From positions 79,232 to 143,231 of the forward strand of contig NZ_JACVVD010000014.1 of NCBI RefSeq assembly GCF_014534655.1: a stretch of DNA of 64,000 bases, given 5' to 3'. Under the pieces are notes generated by a model. That model was not told the DNA's origin, ran no database searches, and saw only the letters and a program-made list of their open reading frames with translations. Each line of letters begins with the position of its first letter. Position 1 is the stretch's first letter. This document shows positions 35,243 to 42,934 of this stretch, piece after piece. The DNA comes from Paenibacillus sedimenti (lineage in GTDB: Bacteria; Bacillota; Bacilli; Paenibacillales; NBRC-103111). Made by a program: the position numbers and the translations under genes.

Positions 35243-36208
35243 TTACTCTCCCAAATTCTTTACAATATCCTCAAGTATTTTTTCAGATCCTAGCAATCCG
35301 CGGGATAAGGACCAATCGCGTCTTTCAACGGTAAATACTTTATTGTTAGCGACCGCATCGATTTTTTTCCATAAAGGATTGGTTTCCCATTGTTTGATAA
35401 TCGTTTCTTTCTCTGTGGGCATTAAGAACAACGCTTGCGGGTTCGTTTCAACCAGCTGTTCCAGGGTTAGCTGCGGATAAGCGGTATTGTTCTTAACCGG
35501 GTCGTTAAATCCTAATGCAGCCAGGAAGGAACCGCTGTAAGCGTGATCCGAGTGCGCGAAGAAACCTTTTGGATTCACAACGGCCGGCAGTACGTTAAGG
35601 TTCGTAGACTTGATTTTCTTTTTCAAAGTTTCCACTTTGGCTTGATGCTCGCTTAAACGTTTCTTACCTTCCTCTTCCTTACCGACGGCTTTCGCGATAA
35701 TCGCATAGTTTTTCAGCATTTGATTGTAGTCGGCTTGGAAGTCGTCGAGCACGAGAAGCGGGGCAACGGCTTTTAGCTGAGGGATGGCATTCTTATGCTT
35801 GTTAATGTCGACGATGATGAGATCGGGCTGAAGCGAACTGATGAGCTCGATATTAGGCTCGTAGCGGGAGCCGATGGACTTGTAGTTTTTCAATTGGCTT
35901 TTCACAGCGTCCATGAATAAGCCGGCGTCGTTATCGTCGGCTACGCCGACAGGCTGCACGCCTAGTGTCACCAGCGTATCGGTGAAACCGAATTCCATGG
36001 CGATGATGCGCTCAGGTTTTTTAGGCAGTTCAACAGTTCCGACTGCGTCTTGAACGGTGATCTTGCTGTCTGTAGGCTTCGTGCTGGCTTGCGCCGGCGT
36101 AGAAGCGGCGGTTCCTTGCGTATTCGTGGACTTGCCGCAAGCGACAAGACTAATAGCTAGTAGACTGATTAATGCAAAACTGAACAGACGGTTGCTCCAA
36201 TGCTTCAT
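35243..36208 (-). CDS. Iron-siderophore binding lipoprotein
   Basis: 321 residues from the ATG at 36208 (AGGGGG just upstream; a longer frame to 36253 runs through the Fur box and is rejected). A signal peptide ends in a lipobox (SLVAC); the FecB/FhuD fold follows: AVGTVELPKKPERIIAMEFG, TLGVQPVGVADDND, IGSRYEPNIELISSLQPDLI and the C-lobe NTAYPQLTLEQLVETNPQ. It delivers a ferric siderophore to the two permeases encoded next. The Fur box at 36223-36241, 15 bp before the start, predicts repression by iron. The AraC regulator upstream may activate it in response to its siderophore. Confidence 0.9.
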   Translation of the reverse strand: MKHWSNRLFSFALISLLAISLVACGKSTNTQGTAASTPAQASTKPTDSKITVQDAVGTVELPKKPERIIAMEFGFTDTLVTLGVQPVGVADDNDAGLFMDAVKSQLKNYKSIGSRYEPNIELISSLQPDLIIVDINKHKNAIPQLKAVAPLLVLDDFQADYNQMLKNYAIIAKAVGKEEEGKKRLSEHQAKVETLKKKIKSTNLNVLPAVVNPKGFFAHSDHAYSGSFLAALGFNDPVKNNTAYPQLTLEQLVETNPQALFLMPTEKETIIKQWETNPLWKKIDAVANNKVFTVERRDWSLSRGLLGSEKILEDIVKNLGE

Positions 36209-36222
36209 GTTTGTTTCCCCCT

Positions 36223-36241
36223 GCAAATGATTATTATTATC
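36223..36241 (-). promoter_or_regulatory. Fur box before the second siderophore importer
   Basis: Read on the minus strand, GATAATAATAATCATTTGC matches the Fur consensus at 16 of 19 positions. It lies 15 bp upstream of the binding-protein start codon. Confidence 0.75.
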
Positions 36242-36302
36242 AATTGGAATCATAACGAATTATGTCGGGTTCGAACATATCAAATATGAAGATTGGACAT
36301 GT

Positions 36303-37109
36303 CTAATTTTTAGATGTTTGCTGCTGTTGATAGACGGTCGGGGAGCAGCCTGTAATTTTCTTGAACACCTTGCTGAAATGAAAGTAGTCCACGTATCCGA
36401 CCCGCTGTGCGATCTCTTTGGCCAGTAGATTCTTTTGGCTGAGCAGCAGTTTCGCTTTTTCAACTCTAAGGGTATGGAGATAGCTTGTCATGGTCGTTCC
36501 GGTATGCTTTTTGAAAAGCACCGTGTAATGCCCTACACTCATGCCTGCGCGCCGGGCGAGCATAGGGAGCGTAAGCTCGACCATATAATGTTCATTGATG
36601 TAAGAGAGCGTCTCTTCGATGGACTCGAACGAGGACTTTTTCTCATGCGTGATGCGGGATTCATATAAATAAATGAACAAAATGCGTTCGAACATCATGC
36701 GCATCCGGAATTGATGAGCCGCTTCTTCCTGGGCGGAATGCATGCTAATGTCATGGGTCGTGCGGATCAGCTCGTCAACCATGTAGTGAATTTTATATTC
36801 GCTGATGGTTGTAAGCGGACCGTGAAGCGTCCAAAGATGATGTTCCGGAAGCATGCGGTAAGTAATGACGGCGTACTCAACTTCTTTGGTTCTCGGCGAT
36901 TGTATCGTATAGGGACCGTAATCAGGGTGGCAAGCAAAAGCTTGCGTACACACTGCGGGTTCATGATCATGCGCTTGAACTTTAATATGTCCGCGCCTGA
37001 CGATGATTAGCAAGTGGCGGTCTGCGGGACAGTCGATCGTTTGAGAAATGTTATAGGATTCAATCTGTTCGACAAGGGGGATCATCTGAATCAGTTGTTG
37101 GAAATTCAA
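36303..37109 (-). CDS. AraC-family regulator of siderophore uptake
   Basis: 268 residues. The N-terminal half (about 1-150) is a cupin-like ligand domain; the C-terminal 105 residues are two AraC helix-turn-helix motifs: ELTLPMLARRAGMSVGHYTV and LLAKEIAQRVGYVDYFHFSK followed by FKKITGCSPTVYQQ. It is immediately upstream of, and on the same strand as, the binding protein and permeases. The B. subtilis activator Btr plays this role for bacillibactin uptake but carries a fused binding-protein domain, which is absent here. Activation by a ferric siderophore is inferred from context. Confidence 0.85.
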   Translation of the reverse strand: MNFQQLIQMIPLVEQIESYNISQTIDCPADRHLLIIVRRGHIKVQAHDHEPAVCTQAFACHPDYGPYTIQSPRTKEVEYAVITYRMLPEHHLWTLHGPLTTISEYKIHYMVDELIRTTHDISMHSAQEEAAHQFRMRMMFERILFIYLYESRITHEKKSSFESIEETLSYINEHYMVELTLPMLARRAGMSVGHYTVLFKKHTGTTMTSYLHTLRVEKAKLLLSQKNLLAKEIAQRVGYVDYFHFSKVFKKITGCSPTVYQQQQTSKN

Positions 37110-37295
37110 GGTGGCGCAACCCTTTCCTCTTTTAGCTCATACCTTGATATTGACATAAATAGTTGTGCATACACAAGAGACCAATCTTATCAAGTCGATT
37201 TTCTATGTGAAGGCCGTAATGCGGAGCGGCATGCGTTGCGCCTGCGCATGAGAAAAAGCACCGACCCTGAATTACCTTGATTTCCCCCTAATTCA

Positions 37296-37475
37296 TTAAA
37301 CTGCAGCGTCTAACTGCTTGTCCTTATTCATCAACCATTGTTCTATTTGTTCAACTGTCATGCTCTTCAGCATGTCGGCATGGTCCTGAATGGCATGATG
37401 CCACATTGTAGCTTCAACTTTATAGCGATTTGCGTCCTTTACAGCAAATCCGCAGTTGCAAGATAGAGTAGTCAT
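37296..37475 (-). CDS. DUF1059-like small protein
   Basis: 59 residues, starting with MTTLSCNCGFAVKDANRYKV and ending MTVEQIEQWLMNKDKQLDAA. The layout (Cys pair near the start, then a helix with several His, then a short polar helix) fits DUF1059, a family of tiny proteins sometimes called metal-binding without firm evidence. AAGGAG lies about 12 nt before the ATG. It is the last gene of the ArsR-SRPBCC operon (35 bp after the SRPBCC gene). Confidence 0.7.
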   Translation of the reverse strand: MTTLSCNCGFAVKDANRYKVEATMWHHAIQDHADMLKSMTVEQIEQWLMNKDKQLDAAV

Positions 37476-37509
37476 TATAAAATTCTCCTTTTTATTTGAA
37501 ATGGTTTGA

Positions 37510-37968
37510 TTAATGCATAGCTTTGACGGACCAAGGGTCGACGCCAGGATCTCCGCCCTCAGCCAGCGTCTGAAGACGAACGGTGTAATGTGACCAGCCT
37601 TGAACGTGGGAAGCGACTTCTTCGACCGGCAGGCCGGAATGAGTCAGTACCAAGAGCGTACCGTTGTCCTTAGGCGCAAAACGGAATTCCACCGTGCTTG
37701 AACCTGGAGGAACTACTTTGGATTTCTCCCATCCCCAGCTCATGACGATTTTCTCGTTAGGAATGATTTCGACATACTCGCCCATAGCGATATCATGACC
37801 GTTAACATCAATGCGGTATTTACCGCCGACGTTAAGCTCCAGCAAAATATGGCGGCCCATCCAACGCACCATTTTCTCCGGATCGGTAAAGAAATTGAAC
37901 AAGATTTCGGTGCGGCATTCGATGAACACCTCTTTGACGATTTGATCTTTACTTTGAATCTGATTCAC
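37510..37968 (-). CDS. SRPBCC / AHSA1-domain protein
   Basis: 152 residues of the START-like AHSA1 fold: VKEVFIECRTEILFNFFTDP, MVRWMGRHILLELNVGGKYR, EKIVMSWGWEK and GSSTVEFRFAPKDNGTLLVL. The family carries a hydrophobic pocket, but the ligand is unknown. The start overlaps the end of the ArsR gene by 20 bp. It is the second ArsR/SRPBCC pair in the window; the pair at 7.7-9.1 kb has the opposite gene order, so the two are independent modules and not a simple duplication. Confidence 0.88.
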   Translation of the reverse strand: MNQIQSKDQIVKEVFIECRTEILFNFFTDPEKMVRWMGRHILLELNVGGKYRIDVNGHDIAMGEYVEIIPNEKIVMSWGWEKSKVVPPGSSTVEFRFAPKDNGTLLVLTHSGLPVEEVASHVQGWSHYTVRLQTLAEGGDPGVDPWSVKAMH

Positions 37969-38281
37969 GTTGTTTCTGTCTCCTTTCTTCCTCTTCTGCA
38001 GCTTCCTTCAGACGCATCAAGCTATCATCCCAGAAACGGTCGATGTACTGTTTCAATTCGGCAAATCCTTCCCTCCTAATGGAATAATACCGTTTGGTTC
38101 CGGCTCGCCGTACGACGACCAGTCCGGATTCCTCGAGAACCTTGAGATGCTGGGAAATTGCAGGAGCTGAGATGTCAAAATGCGAGGCGATGGCACTTGA
38201 GGTCATCTCCTCATTGCGAACGAGATATAAAATATCTCTTCGCCGCGGCTCCGTTATGGCGTGGATGACTTTTTCTATCAT
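37949..38281 (-). CDS. ArsR-family transcriptional regulator
   Basis: 110 residues, winged helix of the ArsR type: VIHAITEPRRRDILYLVRNE, ASHFDISAPAISQHLKVLEE and the wing VVVRRAGTKRYYSIRREGF; the tail is very charged (EEEERRQKQRES). No metal-binding cysteines are seen. First gene of a three-gene operon with SRPBCC and DUF1059 genes. The promoter -10 ends only 6 bp before the ATG, so the transcript is likely leaderless, which explains the lack of a ribosome site. Autorepression through AT-rich palindromes in the promoter is inferred. Confidence 0.9.
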   Translation of the reverse strand: MIEKVIHAITEPRRRDILYLVRNEEMTSSAIASHFDISAPAISQHLKVLEESGLVVVRRAGTKRYYSIRREGFAELKQYIDRFWDDSLMRLKEAAEEEERRQKQRESDSK

Positions 38282-38287
38282 GAGGTT

Positions 38288-38327
38288 ATTGTAGCACAGA
38301 CTTAATTAAGTGTAAACTTAAATTAAG
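38288..38327 (-). promoter_or_regulatory. Promoter with paired palindromes (leaderless ArsR gene)
   Basis: Minus strand TTTACA (38316-38311), 17 bp, TACAAT (38293-38288), then the ATG at 38281. Palindromes CTTAATTAAG (38301-38310, in the spacer) and CTTAAATTAAG (38317-38327, upstream of -35) are candidate ArsR operators. Confidence 0.65.
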
Positions 38328-38374
38328 ATTTTTTTTGGTCTGTTATATTTTGGCTCATGCTTGTAAAAATATTA

Positions 38375-38411
38375 AACCTCCAATCACCACTTAATAGTAG
38401 TGTTGGAGGTT
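38375..38411. terminator. Hairpin after the AhpD-like gene
   Basis: AACCTCCAA (38375-38383) pairs with TTGGAGGTT (38403-38411), with an inner CACT/AGTG pairing. T-runs are short, so strength is uncertain. Confidence 0.5.
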
Positions 38412-38424
38412 GGTTTGCTTCTGC

Positions 38425-38805
38425 TCAGCAAAAGCATTGAGGTGGGGATGGCGGCGTTTCGTTCGGTGAGGATACGGCCTGATCTTCAAAAGCGAACAAT
38501 GCATGCGTGGCATGGCTAAGAATAGCGCCTGCACGTGTAGAAGCAGCTACTAATACCGCTTCAAAAATTTCTTCGCGCGTGCCTCCCAGCGCTTTACATT
38601 TTTTCACATGTACATCAATGCAATAGGGACAGCCCGTTACATGGGCGACTGCTATGGCAATGAGTTCCTTCGTTTTCAAAGGGATCGCCTCTGAGGTGTG
38701 ATAGATGTCCTTCTCGAAGTTCAAGAAGGAAGCGGCGGCTTGCGGCGCAAGCTTCATTAGTTCAGGTATTCGGTTCAAATTGGAGCTGTCATAATAAGAA
38801 TTCAT
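38425..38805 (-). CDS. Carboxymuconolactone decarboxylase / AhpD-like protein
   Basis: 126 residues from the ATG at 38805, with GGGAGG upstream (a longer frame to 38823 starts inside the ribosome site). The CMD fold is visible: LKTKELIAIAVAHVTGCPYC, with the redox CxxC (GCPYCIDVH), and the following helix KKCKALGGTREEIFEAVLVA. Members with this CxxC-x3-H pattern are alkylhydroperoxidase AhpD-like. The end carries two more Cys near a Pro-rich tail (PPSPPQCFC). Peroxide removal is a reasonable guess. It is next to the Crp-type regulator on the same strand (75 bp apart). Confidence 0.85.
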   Translation of the reverse strand: MNSYYDSSNLNRIPELMKLAPQAAASFLNFEKDIYHTSEAIPLKTKELIAIAVAHVTGCPYCIDVHVKKCKALGGTREEIFEAVLVAASTRAGAILSHATHALFAFEDQAVSSPNETPPSPPQCFC

Positions 38806-38879
38806 GTGTATACCTCCCATCAATAAATGCCCTACATCTGCAATTTTATGGGAAGTCCGTCGTCAGTTCTGTGATAAAC

Positions 38880-39548
38880 TCACACTTGATCCAAAATGTC
38901 TATCAGCTTGCCGCGGTTCATTATTGTAATTTTTCCTCTGTTTAAAGTGATCGCCCCTTTACCGGCAAATTCGTTTAAAATTCTGGTGATGACCTCGCGC
39001 GCGGTTCCCAGTTCGATCGCCAACTGCTCGTGAGTAATTCTTAGTGAAGGGATGGAGGCAGACGATGCCGCAAGCAAATACTCCGCCACGCGGTAAGGAA
39101 CCGATTGGAAAGCGATGTTTTCCAGCAGCGACGTCACACTAGTCATTCGATCTATGAACTGCTTGTAGAAAAATTGCCGGACAGGTGTGTAAGTGTTCAA
39201 CCAGGTTCGAAACAAAGGGACGGGGAGCAATAACACCCCTGTCTCCGCTTCAATCGAAACCGACGCTTCATACTCCGTCTCGCCCAGGATGCTTGCCATC
39301 ATCAGCACGCAGCTTTGGCCGCTGCGCACGCGATATAACGTGATCTCTCTGCCGGCAGCACTTAATTTGTATACGCGGATCCACCCGCTAAGAATAAACA
39401 TCGCATGCTCCAAGATATGGCCTTCACGAATGCTGTGCGGAGTGAAGGGATCGACGGTTACAGTCTCGGCGAGCTGCCAGTCGGTGTGCGGTACGTCGGC
39501 GAAACAAGGGAATACCGTATGGATTCGTTTAATTTGCTGCTCGTTCAC
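38880..39548 (-). CDS. Crp/Fnr-family transcriptional regulator
   Basis: 222 residues. The N-terminal cyclic-nucleotide-like beta-barrel (about 20-125: GHILEHAMFILSGWIRVYKL, GREITLYRVRSGQSCVLMMA) is followed by a dimer helix and a winged HTH (ITHEQLAIELGTAREVITRI, LNEFAGKGAITLNRGKITI). There are few Cys and no Fnr-type N-terminal Cys cluster, so it is not an iron-sulfur oxygen sensor. It lies upstream of the AhpD-like gene in the same direction and may control it. Effector unknown. Confidence 0.88.
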   Translation of the reverse strand: MNEQQIKRIHTVFPCFADVPHTDWQLAETVTVDPFTPHSIREGHILEHAMFILSGWIRVYKLSAAGREITLYRVRSGQSCVLMMASILGETEYEASVSIEAETGVLLLPVPLFRTWLNTYTPVRQFFYKQFIDRMTSVTSLLENIAFQSVPYRVAEYLLAASSASIPSLRITHEQLAIELGTAREVITRILNEFAGKGAITLNRGKITIMNRGKLIDILDQV

Positions 39549-39728
39549 GAGAGAGGCTCCTTGTATTAGAGTGAGTCTCTTGTATTTCTTCGCGACGTCC
39601 GAACTTCCCTTCCAATATTACCCTGCCAATTCTACAGATTATAGTCACATATTCGCAGTCCGTGGAGTGGCATATTAGTAAAAGCTCTGCAACCGCAAAT
39701 TTAAGTGATACAAGGAGGAATCTGTCTC

Positions 39729-40499
39729 GTGAACTGCTTGCGTATCTTAGCGATCGTGATGGTCATGCTTTTAGGGCAAGCCTCGCTGGCTTCTGCCGAT
39801 GGAACCTATCATTTTGGCTTCAAAAAAAGCTCAAAAGGCCAGCTTCCGTCCATCGATCAGGAAGGCTTCAAGCCGCTTCTTCAGAAGTACGGCGCAATTT
39901 TCACCGGCGATCCTGCCTCCAAAGAATTGTACCTGACCTTTGATAATGGATATGAGCAAGGCTATACCGGCAAAATTCTGGACGTGCTCAAGGAGAAGCA
40001 GGTGCCTGCGATCTTCTTTGTGACGGGGCACTATATCAAGACGGAGCCGGATTTACTGAAGCGAATGACGCAGGAGGGCCATCTCATCGGCAATCATTCG
40101 TGGAGCCATCCGGATATGAGTCAAATATCCCCGGAACGCATCCAAAAAGAGCTGGATCAAGTCAAAAGCAGCGTGGAAGCTGTAACGGGTCAAAAGGAAA
40201 TGCGTTACCTTCGCACGCCGCGCGGCATCTTTAACGGCCAGTCCTTGGCCGTAAGCCGGCAGCTCGGCTATACGAATGTATTCTGGTCCATCGCTTACCG
40301 CGATTGGGAGCCTAATAACCAGAAGGGATGGGAGTACGCTTATAAAAATGTGATGGCTCAGCTTCATCCGGGGGCGGTCATTCTGCTTCACTCCGTCTCC
40401 AAGGATAATACCGAGGCGCTCGGAAAAATCATCGACGATGCGAGAAGCCAAGGGTACCAGTTCAAAAGTTTGGATGAGATGAAGACCCGTACCCCATAG
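39729..40499 (+). CDS. pdaA: PdaA-type polysaccharide deacetylase (spore cortex)
   Basis: 256 residues from a GTG at 39729 preceded by AAGGAGG (an in-frame ATT-region start at 39705 precedes the ribosome site and is rejected). Signal peptide, then the NodB deacetylase domain: LYLTFDNGYEQGYTGKILDV, FFVTGHYIKTEPDLLKRM, EGHLIGNHSWSHPDMS, RTPRGIFN, LHPGAVILLHSVSKDNTEAL. It aligns along its whole length with B. subtilis PdaA, which removes acetyl groups so that muramic delta-lactam can form in the spore cortex. Its presence supports a spore-forming host. A terminator follows at 40524-40549. Confidence 0.88.
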   Translation: MNCLRILAIVMVMLLGQASLASADGTYHFGFKKSSKGQLPSIDQEGFKPLLQKYGAIFTGDPASKELYLTFDNGYEQGYTGKILDVLKEKQVPAIFFVTGHYIKTEPDLLKRMTQEGHLIGNHSWSHPDMSQISPERIQKELDQVKSSVEAVTGQKEMRYLRTPRGIFNGQSLAVSRQLGYTNVFWSIAYRDWEPNNQKGWEYAYKNVMAQLHPGAVILLHSVSKDNTEALGKIIDDARSQGYQFKSLDEMKTRTP

Positions 40500-40523
40500 G
40501 CGGGGGTATGCAAGCCCATAACA

Positions 40524-40549
40524 AACAGACACCCTAACCGGTGTCTGTT
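40524..40549 (+). terminator. Rho-independent terminator after pdaA
   Basis: AACAGACACC (40524-40533) pairs with GGTGTCTGTT (40540-40549), loop of six, short T-run. Confidence 0.7.
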
Positions 40550-40619
40550 TTGCGTTCTTCTCAATCTGATTCTGAACAGATACAATAGAGTAGAACCATT
40601 TCATAGAGGAGGGCCATTC

Positions 40620-41702
40620 GTGTCCTTTATATTTAAAGCCCATGAATATCCCGAATCTCCGGGCTGTTATCTGATGATGAACGAAGCGGGAAACATACTT
40701 TATATCGGCAAATCTATTAACTTACGCAGCCGGTTGCGCTCGTATTTTCAACAAAACGATACCCGCAGGAAGATTCGGCAGATGGTCCGTGAAATCGCCA
40801 AAATTGAAGTGATTTTAGTGAATAATGAAGCGGAAAGCCTCCTGCTCGAAAATAATTTGATTAAACTGCATAAACCGCCTTATAACCGGGCTTTAAAAAA
40901 AGAAAAAAGCGGGTACGCCTACCTGCAGCTGACAAAGGAGCAAGTCCCCAGGCTCGAAGTCTACTATCGGAAGCAACGTTCTCAAAAAGAGACGGAAGGT
41001 ACGGCGAAAGGTGCCGATCAGCGGCTGGGTCCCTACCGGAGCAGGCGTTTTCTTGAGGCGCTTCTTGAATTCGTGACGGATCATTACGGTCTGCGTTCTT
41101 GTACGACGATGCCCAAACAGGTATGCCTGCTGTATCATATCGGCAAATGCAGCGGAGTCTGCGCCGGCGAAATTTCGCAAGCTGAATACGTGGATAGAGC
41201 GCAACAAGCCGCCGCTATGCTGGCGAATGAAGGACAAGCTCTGATTGAAGCGATGACTGCCAAAATGGAAGCCTACGCAGAGAAGCTTGAATTCGAAAAA
41301 GCCCAAAATATGCTCATGCACATCCGCAATCTGGAGCTGGCTCCCGACAAACAAATTGTCGACCGGGAGGATGAGCTGAATCAGGATGTCATTTATTTTG
41401 GCGACAGAGGTGTGATCGTAGCTAAGGTTCAGGAAGGGATGCTCCGCGAATTCCAAATGTTTGAGATGGAAGCCGGATTGAAAGGGTTTGCGTGCGACCG
41501 GTTTCTTTTATCGTTATATACGGGGCAATGGCCGGATGAAATTATCTTAAACACGATCGGCGATATCCGACAAGTACGTTCGGCATTACGGCGCAGAGGA
41601 GCGAGGGGACTTACGATAACGCTGCCCAAGCGCGGAATTAAATACGACCTGCTTCAGCTTTGTAAAAACAATTATGAGTATCGAATGAGCTTAAAAGCGT
41701 AA
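40620..41702 (+). CDS. Short UvrC homologue (Cho-like GIY-YIG nuclease)
   Basis: 360 residues from a GTG preceded by GAGGAGG. The N-terminal GIY-YIG nuclease domain (about 10-95: GCYLMMNEAGNILYIGKSIN, AESLLLENNLIKLHKPPYNR) is followed by the UvrC middle region with a Cys pattern (CLLYHIGKCSGVC), a UVR-type helical pair (EAYAEKLEFEKAQNMLMHIR, UvrB contact) and the first part of the next domain. The RNase H-like endonuclease half and the helix-hairpin-helix motifs of full UvrC (about 590-610 residues) are absent. E. coli Cho has the same layout and makes the 3' incision at bulky DNA lesions. It probably supplements a full UvrC elsewhere. Followed by a terminator. Confidence 0.85.
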   Translation: MSFIFKAHEYPESPGCYLMMNEAGNILYIGKSINLRSRLRSYFQQNDTRRKIRQMVREIAKIEVILVNNEAESLLLENNLIKLHKPPYNRALKKEKSGYAYLQLTKEQVPRLEVYYRKQRSQKETEGTAKGADQRLGPYRSRRFLEALLEFVTDHYGLRSCTTMPKQVCLLYHIGKCSGVCAGEISQAEYVDRAQQAAAMLANEGQALIEAMTAKMEAYAEKLEFEKAQNMLMHIRNLELAPDKQIVDREDELNQDVIYFGDRGVIVAKVQEGMLREFQMFEMEAGLKGFACDRFLLSLYTGQWPDEIILNTIGDIRQVRSALRRRGARGLTITLPKRGIKYDLLQLCKNNYEYRMSLKA

Positions 41703-41711
41703 GACTATACG

Positions 41712-41744
41712 AAAAACCCCCACCGCTTCCGGTTGGGGTTTTTA
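41712..41744. terminator. Bidirectional terminator
   Basis: AAAACCCC...ACC pairs with GGT..GGGGTTTT around the loop GCTTCC, with T-runs on both strands. It lies between the convergent nuclease and PpiC genes. Confidence 0.75.
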
Positions 41745-41747
41745 GCT

Positions 41748-42662
41748 CTATGCGTCCTTCGTCAAATAATTTTCGATGGTCGATTCCGCTTTCTTTTGTG
41801 ACAGCCAGGCTGACGATAGCGTCGATATTTGTTGATTGATCAGAGTTTGCTTGATCTCTTCTTTCTTTTCGTCCAAGGTAGGGGTGGAGGCGGCTTTGCG
41901 GTCGGTTACTCGAATAATGTCATAACCGTTAGCGGTTTGGACAGGGTCGCTGGTTGTGCCTGTTTCCAAGGCGAAAGCCGCGGTTTCAAGGGTAGAATCC
42001 ATGCTTCCGCTGGTGACATATCCAAGATCTCCGCCCTTATCTTTCGTAGCTGTATCCATGGATTTTTCCTTTGCCAGCGCCGCAAAATCCCCCCCATTTT
42101 TCAATTCAGCCGCAATGGCGTCTGCTTCTTCCTTAGTAGCTACCGAGATGTGTGAAGCCTGAACTTGCTCCGGCGTTTTCAAGGATTCCAGGTTTTCATC
42201 ATAGTACTGTTTAATTTGTTCATCCGTGATTGTTACTTGCGGTTCCAAAATCTTTTTCAAAACCACTTGCGTTTGCATATTCTTTTTCAAATCGTCTAAT
42301 GACATTCCATAGGAAGTCAGCGTTTGCTGAAACTCGTCCTCAGTGGCAAAAGACTTCTTAATAGCTGCGATTTCGTTATTGATATCATCTTCCGTAACTT
42401 GAATGCCTGCTTTCTTGGCTTCTTGGTTAATAAGCTCATCACTGATCAAGGAGTCGAGTGTCTGCTCGCCCCCGCTAGCTACCATGGCCTCATAAAACTG
42501 GGTGGTGCTTATGCTTACGCCATTTACCTTGGCTACGGCTTTCTCTGTTCCGGCGTTTGCGTTTTTCAGTACAGGTGGAAAAAAGATGGCATAAACGGTT
42601 AAAGCGATTATTAAAAAGGTAGACACCCACACCCACTTGCGATCTGCTTGCTTGATATTCAT
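41748..42662 (-). CDS. Membrane-anchored PpiC/SurA-type peptidyl-prolyl isomerase
   Basis: 304 residues. A single N-terminal membrane helix (VWVSTFLIIALTVYAIFF) lacks a lipobox, so unlike PrsA this is an integral-membrane protein facing out. The SurA-type N-terminal helical domain (VAKVNGVSISTTQFYEAMV) leads to one PpiC rotamase domain (about 160-255: VQASHISVATKEEADAIAAE, GGDFAALAKEKSMD, KGGDLGYVTSGSM, ANGYDIIRVTDRK). It should help fold exported proteins. AGGGAG precedes the ATG. Divergent from the trxB-tpx promoter region. Confidence 0.88.
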   Translation of the reverse strand: MNIKQADRKWVWVSTFLIIALTVYAIFFPPVLKNANAGTEKAVAKVNGVSISTTQFYEAMVASGGEQTLDSLISDELINQEAKKAGIQVTEDDINNEIAAIKKSFATEDEFQQTLTSYGMSLDDLKKNMQTQVVLKKILEPQVTITDEQIKQYYDENLESLKTPEQVQASHISVATKEEADAIAAELKNGGDFAALAKEKSMDTATKDKGGDLGYVTSGSMDSTLETAAFALETGTTSDPVQTANGYDIIRVTDRKAASTPTLDEKKEEIKQTLINQQISTLSSAWLSQKKAESTIENYLTKDA

Positions 42663-42794
42663 TTGTTCGTACTCCCTTCTTTTTCTGCAATTTGACTCGT
42701 TCTGAATTCCATTATGCCTATCAATTATGAAAATAAGTTGAAGTTAAACTGAATGTTTGGTGAAAGCATCTCTTCAATTTTTTCCAATAATACA

Positions 42795-42864
42795 TTGTAT
42801 ACAAATTAATTGTTGACAACGTTATTAGGGGTTGGTATGATGTGCGTATAAAGATTGTTAACAA
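42795..42864 (+). promoter_or_regulatory. trxB-tpx promoter with three TTGTNNACAA dyads
   Basis: TTGACA (42813-42818), 17 bp, TATGAT (42836-42841). Three dyads surround it: TTGTATACAA (42795-42804), TTGTTGACAA (42810-42819, covering the -35) and TTGTTAACAA (42855-42864, downstream of the start of transcription). Their starts are 15 and 45 bp apart. They look like sites for one regulator. Confidence 0.65.
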
Positions 42865-42934
42865 TTAAATTTCAAGAAATCAATTAAAAGAGAAGACCGG
42901 AATGGATCCGGAGGAAATATGAGGAGGAGATCAC

